Assembly: GCA_963715565.1 (NCBI GenBank)
Contig: OY970256.1
Location: 1,860,001 to 1,924,000 of the forward strand
DNA from: JACVRN01 sp963715565
Lineage (GTDB): Bacteria > Acidobacteriota > Blastocatellia > Pyrinomonadales > Pyrinomonadaceae
Reading direction: 5' to 3'
Length of the DNA: 64,000 bases
Shown: positions 24,858-32,731 of the stretch, piece by piece
Numbering within the stretch: position 1 is the stretch's first letter
Layout of the letters: every line of letters starts with the position of its first letter
Made by a program: the position numbers and the translations under genes
Notes under the pieces: model-generated
The model's input: the letters and a program-made list of their open reading frames with translations, nothing else
What the model was told of the DNA's origin: nothing
Database searches by the model: none

Positions 24858-26891
24858 TTGATAGCAAGAATCTGTTTCATGCTTTTGGTCGCGGCGGCCT
24901 TTGCGCTCTTTGTGGCTGACACGCAGGAGGCGAGCGCGGCTGCGGACGATGCCCCCTTCTGGACGAACAAGCCCGATGCTGCCGCCTTTAACAAGCTTCA
25001 GGACGAGCGGCTCAAGCTGGGACAGGCGGCGCTCGACCGTATGCTTGCCGTGCGCGGTAAGCGGACGGTGGAAAATACGCTCGTGCCTTACGACGAAGCG
25101 CTGCTTTACCTGGACGCGGCGGGCTCGCAGGCTGGGCTCATGCAGGAAGTCCATCCGGACGCGACGTTTCGTTTAGCCTCCGAGAAAATCTCGCAGCGTG
25201 TGTCCTCATTCTCGACAGACCTCTCGCTCAACCGCGCGGTCTTCGACGCCATCACGGCGATTGATTTGACCGCTGCCGACGCCGAGACGCGTTACTACGT
25301 CGAGCGCACCCTTCGTGATTTTCGTCTAGCGGGTGTGGACAAGGACGAGGCAACTCGTAAAAAGATTAAAGCCCTGCGTGACGAGCTGGTGCTGATTGGT
25401 CAGGAATTTTCGCGCAACATACGCGACGACAAGCGCACCGTGACGGTCAACGATGTATCGGAGCTGGAAGGTCTGCCCAAAGACTACATAGACCGCCACA
25501 AGCCCGGCCCGGACGGCAAGATTACTTTGACGATTGATTACCCGGATTCGCTTCCCGTCTTCTCTTACGCAAAGAATGAAGACCTGCGTCGGCGCATGTA
25601 CATAGCCTATAACAACCGCGCTTACCCGCAGAACATGGCCGTGCTAGACCGCTTGATACGGACGCGGCACGAGCTGGCGAATCTCATTGGCTTCAAATCA
25701 TGGGCCGATTACATCACCGCCGACAAGATGGTTCAGTCCGCCTCGAACGCTTCGAGCTTTATCGACCGCATCGTCAAGGCTTCGGGCGAGCACGCCGAGC
25801 GTGAATATCAAACCATGGTCAAGCGCAAGCGGCAGGACATCAAGGATGCGACGGGCATCAACGCATGGGAGTTCAGCTACTACTCTGAACTGGTGCGTAA
25901 AGCGAGTTATGATTTCGACACGCAATCGGTGCGTCCCTACTTCACATATGACCGCGTCAAGCAGGGCGTGCTCGATGTTACGGGCAAGCTGTTCGGCGTG
26001 ACGTTCAAGCAGGTTAAGAATGCTCCCGTGTGGCATCCGTCGGTCGAATGCTGGGAGATGTTTGAAAATGGAAAGCTCGTCGGGCGCTTCTATCTGGACA
26101 TGCACCCGCGCGAGGGCAAGTACAGCCACGCGGCGCAGTTCGTCGTTCGCACGGGCGTCGCGGGCAAACAGATTCCCGAAGCCACGCTCGTCTGTAATTT
26201 TCCGGGCGGCATCATTGGAGACCCCGGCCTGATGGAGCACGATGACGTGCAGACCTTCTTCCACGAGTTCGGCCACCTGCTTCATTCTCTCTTCGCGGGT
26301 CGTCACAAGTGGGTCGGCATCGGCGGCATCTCGACCGAGCAGGATTTCGTAGAAGCTCCTTCGCAGATGTTGGAGGAATGGACATGGGACGCCGCGACGC
26401 TTCAGACTTTCGCGAAGCACTTCAAGACGAACGAGCCTATTCCGACTGCGCTCGTCCGGCAGATGCGCCGCGCCAGCGAGTTCGGCGAGGGACTTCGCGT
26501 GCGTCGCCAGATGGTCTACGCGCGCCTGTCGCTGAGCATCTACGACCGCACGCCCGACGAGGTCAAGACGGACGCGCTCGTCAAACAGATTACGGAGCAG
26601 TACCAGCCCTTCCCGTTTGTCGAAGACACGCACTTTCAGACGAGCTTCGGCCACCTCGACGGCTACTCGGCTGTCTACTACACCTACATGTGGTCGCTCG
26701 TGATAGCGAAAGATATGTTCAGCCAGTTTGACAAAGGAAACATGCTCGCGCCCGGCGCGGCCCAGCGCTACCGCGACAAGATACTCGCGCCCGGCGGCTC
26801 AAAACCCGCAGCCAAGTTGGTAGAGGATTTCCTTGGCCGTCCCTTCAGCTTCGATTCATGGCAGAAGTGGCTTAACGAACAAGCCGAGTAA
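24858..26891 (+). CDS. M3 family oligopeptidase, exported
   Basis: A TTG at 24858 with AAGAGGA seven bases upstream gives a 677-residue product; the longest frame opens at another TTG ten codons earlier without a good site. A signal peptide (about 1-26) is followed by the long helical M3 fold. The zinc site HEFGH is at 469-473 and the third ligand Glu in DFVEAPSQ is near 499, so it should be an active metallopeptidase of the thimet/oligopeptidase F kind, cutting short peptides. Export suggests periplasmic peptide breakdown. It is followed by a strong bidirectional terminator shared with a convergent gene. Confidence 0.92.
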   Translation: MIARICFMLLVAAAFALFVADTQEASAAADDAPFWTNKPDAAAFNKLQDERLKLGQAALDRMLAVRGKRTVENTLVPYDEALLYLDAAGSQAGLMQEVHPDATFRLASEKISQRVSSFSTDLSLNRAVFDAITAIDLTAADAETRYYVERTLRDFRLAGVDKDEATRKKIKALRDELVLIGQEFSRNIRDDKRTVTVNDVSELEGLPKDYIDRHKPGPDGKITLTIDYPDSLPVFSYAKNEDLRRRMYIAYNNRAYPQNMAVLDRLIRTRHELANLIGFKSWADYITADKMVQSASNASSFIDRIVKASGEHAEREYQTMVKRKRQDIKDATGINAWEFSYYSELVRKASYDFDTQSVRPYFTYDRVKQGVLDVTGKLFGVTFKQVKNAPVWHPSVECWEMFENGKLVGRFYLDMHPREGKYSHAAQFVVRTGVAGKQIPEATLVCNFPGGIIGDPGLMEHDDVQTFFHEFGHLLHSLFAGRHKWVGIGGISTEQDFVEAPSQMLEEWTWDAATLQTFAKHFKTNEPIPTALVRQMRRASEFGEGLRVRRQMVYARLSLSIYDRTPDEVKTDALVKQITEQYQPFPFVEDTHFQTSFGHLDGYSAVYYTYMWSLVIAKDMFSQFDKGNMLAPGAAQRYRDKILAPGGSKPAAKLVEDFLGRPFSFDSWQKWLNEQAE

Positions 26892-26912
26892 GCTTTGCAC
26901 GGCTGACAAAAG

Positions 26913-26948
26913 AAAAAGGAGAAGGACTTTAAAGTCCTTCTCCTTTTT
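26913..26948. terminator. Bidirectional terminator
   Basis: A perfect 18-bp palindrome (arm AAAAAGGAGAAGGACTTT, complement directly adjacent) lies between convergent genes. Each strand ends in a run of T. Confidence 0.85.
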
Positions 26949-26966
26949 TTCTTCTGTGATGCCGTC

Positions 26967-27620
26967 TTATCTTGGAGGCGACGGTGGCGGGCGCTTGGTC
27001 TGCGTCGGGCGTCCGGGGCTGATAAATATTTCGCGCGTTTCGCCGTCAGGATTCTTCTCGTAACGCTCGCCGATTGTGCGCTGCGCGCCCGTGTCCGTGA
27101 TAGCAACGCTCGGGCTGACGCCGAAGGCGTAAGCAAGGGTCACGGAAAAGGTCTGGCACTCGAACACGTATTTTTGATTTCGCTGGTTCGACGCCTCTTC
27201 GCCCACAGGCTTTGGAATGCCGAGGCTCTCTGATGTGCGCGCGAAAAAATCCTGAGCGCCCTCCCAGCGCATGGCGCTGTTGAAGTTGATTTTCATACTC
27301 GCCAGCCGGTCGTCCATGAAAACCAGATCAACGTCGTCCACGCCCTCCGCGTTGTCGCCCTTCAGCTCCGAGCCCAGGACACGCACAGCCCTTGAGCCGA
27401 CCTTGTTGCCGCCCGAGATTTTGGAATCAAAGAGACTCGCGTCTTCGAGCGCTCCCTTGACTTCCGTCAACGGCATGCCCAGACGAAAGCCGCGCATCTC
27501 CGGCACACGATTCACCGGACACGGCGGCCCCTTCTGCGCCTTTGCTTTCTGCCCGAGCGCGCACGGCACAGCCGCCACGAGGATGATAAAAATAATTTTG
27601 AGAGAGCGTGACAACAACAT
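26967..27620 (-). CDS. Secreted protein of unknown function
   Basis: ATG 27620 has AAGGAG nine bases upstream, giving 217 residues; the longer frame from 27647 adds only nine. A signal peptide (about 1-23) is followed by a domain with the start EMRGFRLGMPLTEVKGAL, a pattern seen in many secreted bacterial proteins where a short helix follows a beta hairpin. Other pieces are DDVDLVFMDDRLASMKINF and VFECQTFSVTLAYAFGVS. The C-terminus is Pro/Arg-rich. I cannot name a function. It is alone between a terminator and a heptad hairpin. Confidence 0.7.
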   Translation of the reverse strand: MLLSRSLKIIFIILVAAVPCALGQKAKAQKGPPCPVNRVPEMRGFRLGMPLTEVKGALEDASLFDSKISGGNKVGSRAVRVLGSELKGDNAEGVDDVDLVFMDDRLASMKINFNSAMRWEGAQDFFARTSESLGIPKPVGEEASNQRNQKYVFECQTFSVTLAYAFGVSPSVAITDTGAQRTIGERYEKNPDGETREIFISPGRPTQTKRPPPSPPR

Positions 27621-27723
27621 CAGCTTTTCTCCTTGCGGAAGGCTCAAGCGAAAACCGGAGCGCGGGTATTAGTCCTGACGGGGAGCGCGGCTCATACATT
27701 AACACGTCCAGCGGCTAAAATCA

Positions 27724-27840
27724 TTTTCGATTTTGGATTTGCGATTTGCGATTGGAAGAGGACAAATCAGAGATTTGAAATCTGATAAATTTTTTAGTCC
27801 TTATCCAATCGCAAATCGGCAATCGCAAATCGAAAATCTC
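27724..27840. repeat. Heptad-word hairpin B8
   Basis: The arms iterate CGATTTT, GGATTTG, CGATTTG, CGATTGG and the complement at 27803-27838. A second small stem (AATCAGAGATTTGAAATCTGAT) sits in the loop. Confidence 0.75.
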
Positions 27841-27844
27841 CAAT

Positions 27845-28678
27845 CTATTTCTTCTCCGCATCGACGTAGAGCATAGGGACGGTCATGCGAAGCTCGCCGC
27901 GCTCGCGGGCCGCGTCGTTGAGTCTATGTTCGAGGGCGTGAAAGACTTCTTCTTCTTCGTCCGGCGTGACGATGCTTCTCCACCCGCCCAAAAATCCGAA
28001 TCGCACCAGCGAGTGGCGCAGCATGGCGCTGCCGTCAAGAAAACGCATCTCGAATTGGTCTTCCACAATTTTTCCGACCTCGAACCCCGCGTCGCGTAGA
28101 AGCCCGCAGACCGACACGCTCGTCCCGCGATGCTCCTCGTTGGCGCGCATGCGCTCTATGTAATGCTCCTTCCCTGCGTCCTTCAAAACCTTTTCGTACT
28201 CGTCGTAAAACTCCCTGTAATGGCCTTTGACGTTGGTGGTGAGCACAATGCGCGCGCCTGGTCGCGCGACGCGGAAGCATTCGTTTAGAACCACCAGGGG
28301 CTCTGCGAAATTGTTGACGCCAATGTTTGAGACGATGAGGTCGAAGGTCTCGTCACGAAAAGGCTGCCGTGCACCATCGCCTAAAACCAGTCGGGCGTTC
28401 GGGAGTTCGTAAAGCTTCTGCTTGACGAGCGCACGCTGTGCCGCTTCTTTCCAGAGATCAAGCCCCGTCACGTTCACGGTCGGCCCGAACGTGTGCGCCA
28501 GCTCGAATAACGGGAAGCCCGTGCCGAAACCCAGATCGAGTATCTCGGCGTAACGCCGAATCTCCATGTGTTTGAAAAGCAGTTGGCCGAATCTGGAAGA
28601 CCAGAAGGAAAGCTCGTCGAAGACGGACGCAACCAGTGGATCGCGATACTCGGTCGTGCGTTTGAGATAATCCGTCAT
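27845..28678 (-). CDS. Class I SAM-dependent methyltransferase
   Basis: This 277-residue protein has the class I fold: motif I ILDLGFGTGFPLFELA (about 46-61), the acidic end of strand 2 in VTGLDLW, motif III-like GDGARQPFRDETFDLIVSNIGVNNF, and the RVARPGARIVLTTN segment typical of UbiE/MenG-type enzymes. The substrate cannot be told. The start codon directly follows the stop of the next gene upstream with no gap, so the two are one operon. Confidence 0.85.
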   Translation of the reverse strand: MTDYLKRTTEYRDPLVASVFDELSFWSSRFGQLLFKHMEIRRYAEILDLGFGTGFPLFELAHTFGPTVNVTGLDLWKEAAQRALVKQKLYELPNARLVLGDGARQPFRDETFDLIVSNIGVNNFAEPLVVLNECFRVARPGARIVLTTNVKGHYREFYDEYEKVLKDAGKEHYIERMRANEEHRGTSVSVCGLLRDAGFEVGKIVEDQFEMRFLDGSAMLRHSLVRFGFLGGWRSIVTPDEEEEVFHALEHRLNDAARERGELRMTVPMLYVDAEKK

Positions 28679-29266
28679 CTACTTGGACTCTGCTCCATCG
28701 GTCGCAAAGCGCGCGCGAAACTCGGGCGAGCGACGGCGCAGCTCAAGCCAATCCTGAAACAACTCGGGCTGTTGCAGCCAGATGGTAAACCACTCGGCAA
28801 TCTCTCTTTTCTCCTCGCGCTTTTTAGCGTCCACGTTGCGGTTGCCCGCGATCATCTGCGCGCGCTGCTTGCCCTTCAAGGCAGTTTCGCGCACGCGGCG
28901 TAAGCCCCTCTGGTCGCCTTCACCCGCGAACTTGCGGCGCAGGTTTTCCAGATTTCGCAGAGAGCTTGCAGCCTGTTTAAAATCCGCGAACTTGAGCACG
29001 TTGCGAAACATCGCCTCGTAAGGGTCAGCCGAGCGCCAGCGCGCGTCCAGCTCCAAAACCTCCGCATGTCGCAGCTCCGCGCCCTCGTCCGCCAACAGAC
29101 GCGCCACACGGACGGGGCTCTCTACAGCGCCCTCGCCAAACTTTTCCCGCACCGCGCGCTCTATCTCTTCCAATTCCTCTGCGCCGACCGATTCGCAATC
29201 AAGATGCTCCCACACCTCAATCATCAGCTCCACCTTGGTCCGCGCTTTCCACTTCTGTTCCGTCAT
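28679..29266 (-). CDS. Helical charged protein, unknown
   Basis: The 195-residue protein is rich in Arg, Glu and Leu, almost entirely predicted helical, and has no signal peptide. It opens with KWKARTKVELMIEVWEHLDCESVGAEELEEIERAVREKFG, and its C-terminal part has AEWFTIWLQQPELFQDWLELRRRSPEFRARF. I know no family for it. Its stop codon abuts the ATG of the methyltransferase gene, so a partner role is likely. Confidence 0.65.
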   Translation of the reverse strand: MTEQKWKARTKVELMIEVWEHLDCESVGAEELEEIERAVREKFGEGAVESPVRVARLLADEGAELRHAEVLELDARWRSADPYEAMFRNVLKFADFKQAASSLRNLENLRRKFAGEGDQRGLRRVRETALKGKQRAQMIAGNRNVDAKKREEKREIAEWFTIWLQQPELFQDWLELRRRSPEFRARFATDGAESK

Positions 29267-29306
29267 GCAAGTTAAAGCTTACAAGGAACGGGAAGAAAGG
29301 ACAAAG

Positions 29307-29568
29307 AGAGGTCGGAGGTTAGTAAAAACTTTGACTAGCTATGATTCTTAGCTCCGTCAGGAGCGTGATGTTTATAGCCAACGGCAGCAAGGAAAGAATC
29401 AAGCTCCGTAGGAGCGGCATGTCATGGATGATGAACATGCCGCTCCTACGGAGCTTGATTTTCGTAATCGCTCGTTAACTATAAACATCGCGCTCCTGAC
29501 GGAGCTAAATCCGGTTGATGTCTAGCTGACGCTTTTTACTAACCTCTGACCTCTAACCTCTGACCTCT
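29307..29568. repeat. Heptad-word hairpin B9, split by repeat A2
   Basis: The left arm at 29307-29327 (AGAGGTCGGAGGTTAG and TAAAA) pairs with TTTTACTAACCTCTGACC from 29534. The right arm goes on with CTAACCT, CTGACCT words to 29568. About 200 bases separate the arms, most of them element A2. Confidence 0.7.
29348..29509. repeat. Four-stem palindromic repeat A2
   Basis: Same plan as A1: TTAGCTCCGTCAGGAGCG then ATGTTTATAGC, an inner AATCAAGCTCC... / ...GGAGCTTGATT pair around GATGATGAACATG, then CTATAAACAT and GGAGCTAA. It lies between the arms of B9. Confidence 0.8.
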
Positions 29569-29570
29569 AT

Positions 29571-29599
29571 TTCGTCTTCGCCATCATTTGCGCTACAAT
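29571..29599 (+). promoter_or_regulatory. Possible recQ promoter
   Basis: TACAAT at 29594-29599 is a good -10 box and TTCGTC lies 17 bases upstream as a poor -35. Transcription would start shortly before the ATG at 29627. Weak evidence. Confidence 0.3.
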
Positions 29600-29626
29600 C
29601 TTTTACTCCCGTTTGTGTTCTCGCTC

Positions 29627-32242
29627 ATGGCTCAAGCTACACTGACTATCGAAGCCGCGCTCGTCGCGTTGCGCACCCATTTCGGATTTGAAGATTTCCG
29701 CGAAGGCCAGCGCGAAGTCATAGAAGCCGTTCTCGGAGGCCACGACACCGTCGTCGTCATGCCCACGGGCGGCGGGAAATCGCTCTGTTATCAATTGCCC
29801 GCGCTGATGCAGGAAGGCGCGACCATCGTCGTCTCGCCGCTCATCGCCTTGATGAAAGATCAGGTGGACGCCCTGCACGCGCGCAACCTGCCCGCCACTT
29901 TTATCAACAGCTCTATAGATTTCGAGGAGCAAAAGGCGCGTCTTCAGGGCGTGCGCCGTGGCGCTTACAAGCTCCTCTATGTCGCGCCCGAGCGTTTCCG
30001 CAGCGAGCATTTCGTAGAAGCTTTGCGCAGCACTCAAGTCTCGCTCTTTGCCGTTGACGAAGCGCATTGCATCTCTACCTGGGGACACGATTTTCGCCCC
30101 GATTACCTGCGCCTGCGCGCGGCCCTTGAGCGCATAGGCCGCCCGCAAGCTCTTGCTTTGACGGCCACGGCCACGCCTTACGTTCGCGCAGACATTATCG
30201 AACAACTTTCTTTGCGCGAGCCGCGCGCCTTTGTCAGCGGGTTTGACCGCCCGAACCTCTCCATCAACGTCACGCACACGCAGAAGGAGCGCGAGAAAAT
30301 CGTTCGCATCAAGGCGCTCACGGCGAAACACGCGAACGGGTCGGGCATCATCTATAGCTCCACGCGCAAGTCTGTCGAGCAGGTCGCGTCGCGCTTAAAG
30401 AGCGCGGGCTTAAGCGTGGTTGCTTATCACGCCGGGATGGATGACGCGGCTCGCGCGTCTGCGCAGGACGAATTCATGTCGGGCCGCACGCAGATGATTG
30501 TCGCCACCAACGCCTTCGGCATGGGCATAGACAAATCCGACATACGCTTTGTCGCACACTATCATCTGCCCGGCTCCATAGAAGCTTATTACCAGGAGAT
30601 AGGACGCGCGGGCCGCGACCGGCTGCCTTCGGATTGCGAGCTGCTTTTCAACTACGCCGACAAGCGCACGCAGGACTACTTCATAGAAGGCTCTTATCCT
30701 CCGCCAGAGCTGATTGCGCGCGTCTACGAAACGCTGGTTGCCGTCCGTCAGGAGCGGATAGAGCTTTCCGTCAGCGAGATTGCCGCGCGTGCAGGCATAC
30801 GCAACGAGATGGCCGTACAGTCCTCGCTCATCACGCTGGAAAAAGCAGGCCACATAGAACGCGGCACGGCGAATGAGAATCGCGCTTCGATTCGACTACT
30901 GATGACGCCGCAGGCAGCGCGCGAATCGGTCGGCGCACGAGACACGCGCGCGCGCCAGACGCTGATAGGGCTTTTGGGCGGATACGATTTGACGGAGCGC
31001 ACCGAGACGGAATTAAACGTCGCAGAATTAGCGGAAGCCACGGGGCAGGATTTACAATCCACACGCCGCGCGCTCTCCGTGCTCTCGTCTTCGGGCGTTA
31101 TCAGCTACGCGCCTGCGCGCCGCACGCGCGGTGTAGTGATGCTGGACGAGCGCCCCGTTCAAGCCTTGCGCATACGCCCGCAGGATTTGGCGCGTCGCGC
31201 CGCGCTTGAACAACGCAAGCTGCGCGAGATGATTAGCTTCTGTTACACGGAAGGCTGCTACCGCGCTTTTATTCTTGATTACTTCGGCGACCCGCATCAC
31301 GCCGAAACTTGCGGCACTTGCGGCAACTGTACATCCACTGTGCGCGGCGCTGCGGCTCGCACCGCAACCATGACGCCCGCACCTCCGATTGAACCCGCCA
31401 CAGAGCTTGACGCCTTCGTCCGTAAACACGCGCCGTTTGCGCTCGACCTTGAAGAAGACTTGAGCGAGACGTCGCGCCTCAATCGTGCGCGCGAGCGTGC
31501 AGAGAGTATTGTGGAGGGAGAAGCGGGCGAAGTCAGCGTCACGCAGGCGCGCGCTCTGACCAATGAAGAAGTCCTGCTCGTGCGCAAAGTTCTGGCGTGC
31601 GTCGCGCGTATGCAGGGACGCTTTGGCAAGGGGATGCTGGCGGCTACCTTGCGCGGCTCGCGCGCGAAGAATGTTCGAGAGGCAGGGCTTGACCGTCTGA
31701 CGACTTACGGCATTCTTGACGACATGACGCAGGACGAGTTGATGCTCTACATCGACGCGCTCGTCTCAGCCGGATGTCTTAACACGACCGGGGGCGCGTA
31801 TCCGACAGTTTCGCTCTCATCGCTCGGCGGGGACGTCATGCGCGAGCGTGCCATGGTAGAGCTTGCGCTGCCCGAGACTCCGCTCAGCAATCTTTCCAAT
31901 CCGAAGACCGCGACGAGCGCTCAGGTTGCGCCGCAAACTAAAAAGACGAGCACGGTTGATGAAAGCTACGCTCTTTATTCCGAGGGTCTCTCGATTGAAG
32001 AGATTGCGCGCCAACGCAACCTGACGGAGATTACCATCGAAAAGCATCTCGCCGACTGCATCACCGAAGGCCGTCCCTTCGACCTCGCGCCGCATGTGAC
32101 GGAAGAGGACCGCGCTCTGATAGAAGTCGCCATCGAGCAGCTAGGCACAGAGCAGCTACGCCCCCTGCGCGACGTCCTTCCGCCGCACATCACTTACCGC
32201 ATGATTCGCTTTGTCGTCGCCGACATCGGGCGGGAGAAATAA
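29627..32242 (+). CDS. recQ: RecQ-type ATP-dependent DNA helicase
   Basis: ATG 29627 gives 871 residues; a TTG at 29588 overlaps the putative promoter and is less likely. The helicase core has TGGGKS with Lys51, DEAH at 144-147, the TATAT motif, and AFGMGIDKSDIRFV with QEIGRAGRD. The RecQ zinc site follows (CYTEGCYR ... CGTCGNC). After the RQC-like region comes a helical module and a C-terminal winged-helix-like segment (SYALYSEGLSIEEIARQRNLTEITIEKHL), which is the helicase-associated HTH found in some longer RecQ proteins. The protein unwinds 3' to 5' DNA in recombination and fork repair. Its stop is at the foot of hairpin B10. Confidence 0.95.
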   Translation: MAQATLTIEAALVALRTHFGFEDFREGQREVIEAVLGGHDTVVVMPTGGGKSLCYQLPALMQEGATIVVSPLIALMKDQVDALHARNLPATFINSSIDFEEQKARLQGVRRGAYKLLYVAPERFRSEHFVEALRSTQVSLFAVDEAHCISTWGHDFRPDYLRLRAALERIGRPQALALTATATPYVRADIIEQLSLREPRAFVSGFDRPNLSINVTHTQKEREKIVRIKALTAKHANGSGIIYSSTRKSVEQVASRLKSAGLSVVAYHAGMDDAARASAQDEFMSGRTQMIVATNAFGMGIDKSDIRFVAHYHLPGSIEAYYQEIGRAGRDRLPSDCELLFNYADKRTQDYFIEGSYPPPELIARVYETLVAVRQERIELSVSEIAARAGIRNEMAVQSSLITLEKAGHIERGTANENRASIRLLMTPQAARESVGARDTRARQTLIGLLGGYDLTERTETELNVAELAEATGQDLQSTRRALSVLSSSGVISYAPARRTRGVVMLDERPVQALRIRPQDLARRAALEQRKLREMISFCYTEGCYRAFILDYFGDPHHAETCGTCGNCTSTVRGAAARTATMTPAPPIEPATELDAFVRKHAPFALDLEEDLSETSRLNRARERAESIVEGEAGEVSVTQARALTNEEVLLVRKVLACVARMQGRFGKGMLAATLRGSRAKNVREAGLDRLTTYGILDDMTQDELMLYIDALVSAGCLNTTGGAYPTVSLSSLGGDVMRERAMVELALPETPLSNLSNPKTATSAQVAPQTKKTSTVDESYALYSEGLSIEEIARQRNLTEITIEKHLADCITEGRPFDLAPHVTEEDRALIEVAIEQLGTEQLRPLRDVLPPHITYRMIRFVVADIGREK

Positions 32243-32327
32243 GTCTCAAGTCCCAAGTCCCAAGTCCAAAGTCAAAGACAGGTTCTTTCTTTTGACTTGG
32301 GACTTTGGACTTGGGACTTGAGACTTA
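32240..32327. repeat. Heptad-word hairpin B10
   Basis: The arms iterate AAGTCTC, AAGTCCC, AAGTCCC, AAGTCCA, AAGTCAA and the complement at 32289-32327. The first bases are the recQ stop codon, and TTATTTTTTC follows, so it is a plausible terminator. Confidence 0.8.
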
Positions 32328-32731
32328 TTTTTTCTTGACAACGAGATTAGCGGTAAACATAATTCAGGCACTAACAGAATTCATATCACAGGCAGCGGGT
32401 GGGCCAGTCAGTAAAAATACTGAGGGCCGTCTATGTATGACGGAGCGTGAGCCGACCTTCTGCTTGTGGCCGTTAATCGACGCACGATGAGCCCGGCAGG
32501 TGCCCGCACCTGTCAAATATTCAAGCATTAGCCCAGAGAAATCCCGACACCAAAGCCTCGCTGCTCGCCCGCAGGGCGCATGATTCAAGGGACACAGTAT
32601 TTCTCAGTGTGCCTGTAGCCGTTCTATTTCCCCCGGACCATTTTTTCACCTCGCTTTGAGCCCCGTTTTCTGCCGTTCCCTCTCATGACAGTTTCCGTAG
32701 GTGTCTTAATTCCGAGGAGGCATACAAATCC
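32328..32731. other. Gene-free leader before the giant protein gene
   Basis: No gene seen. The stretch holds several short possible stems (for example GGCAGGTGCCCGCACCTGTC near 32500) and ends with GAGGAGG before the next ATG. A long 5' untranslated region is possible, but no known riboswitch pattern was recognised. Confidence 0.35.

Noticed and set aside
25698..26654. A 318-codon antisense frame inside the M3 peptidase gene
   Set aside because: The sense strand encodes an intact metallopeptidase with HEFGH; high GC gives long antisense frames.
32328..32731. A cyclic-di-GMP riboswitch before the giant gene
   Set aside because: A loose resemblance around CCGACACCAAAGCC was noted, but the rest of the conserved core is not present.
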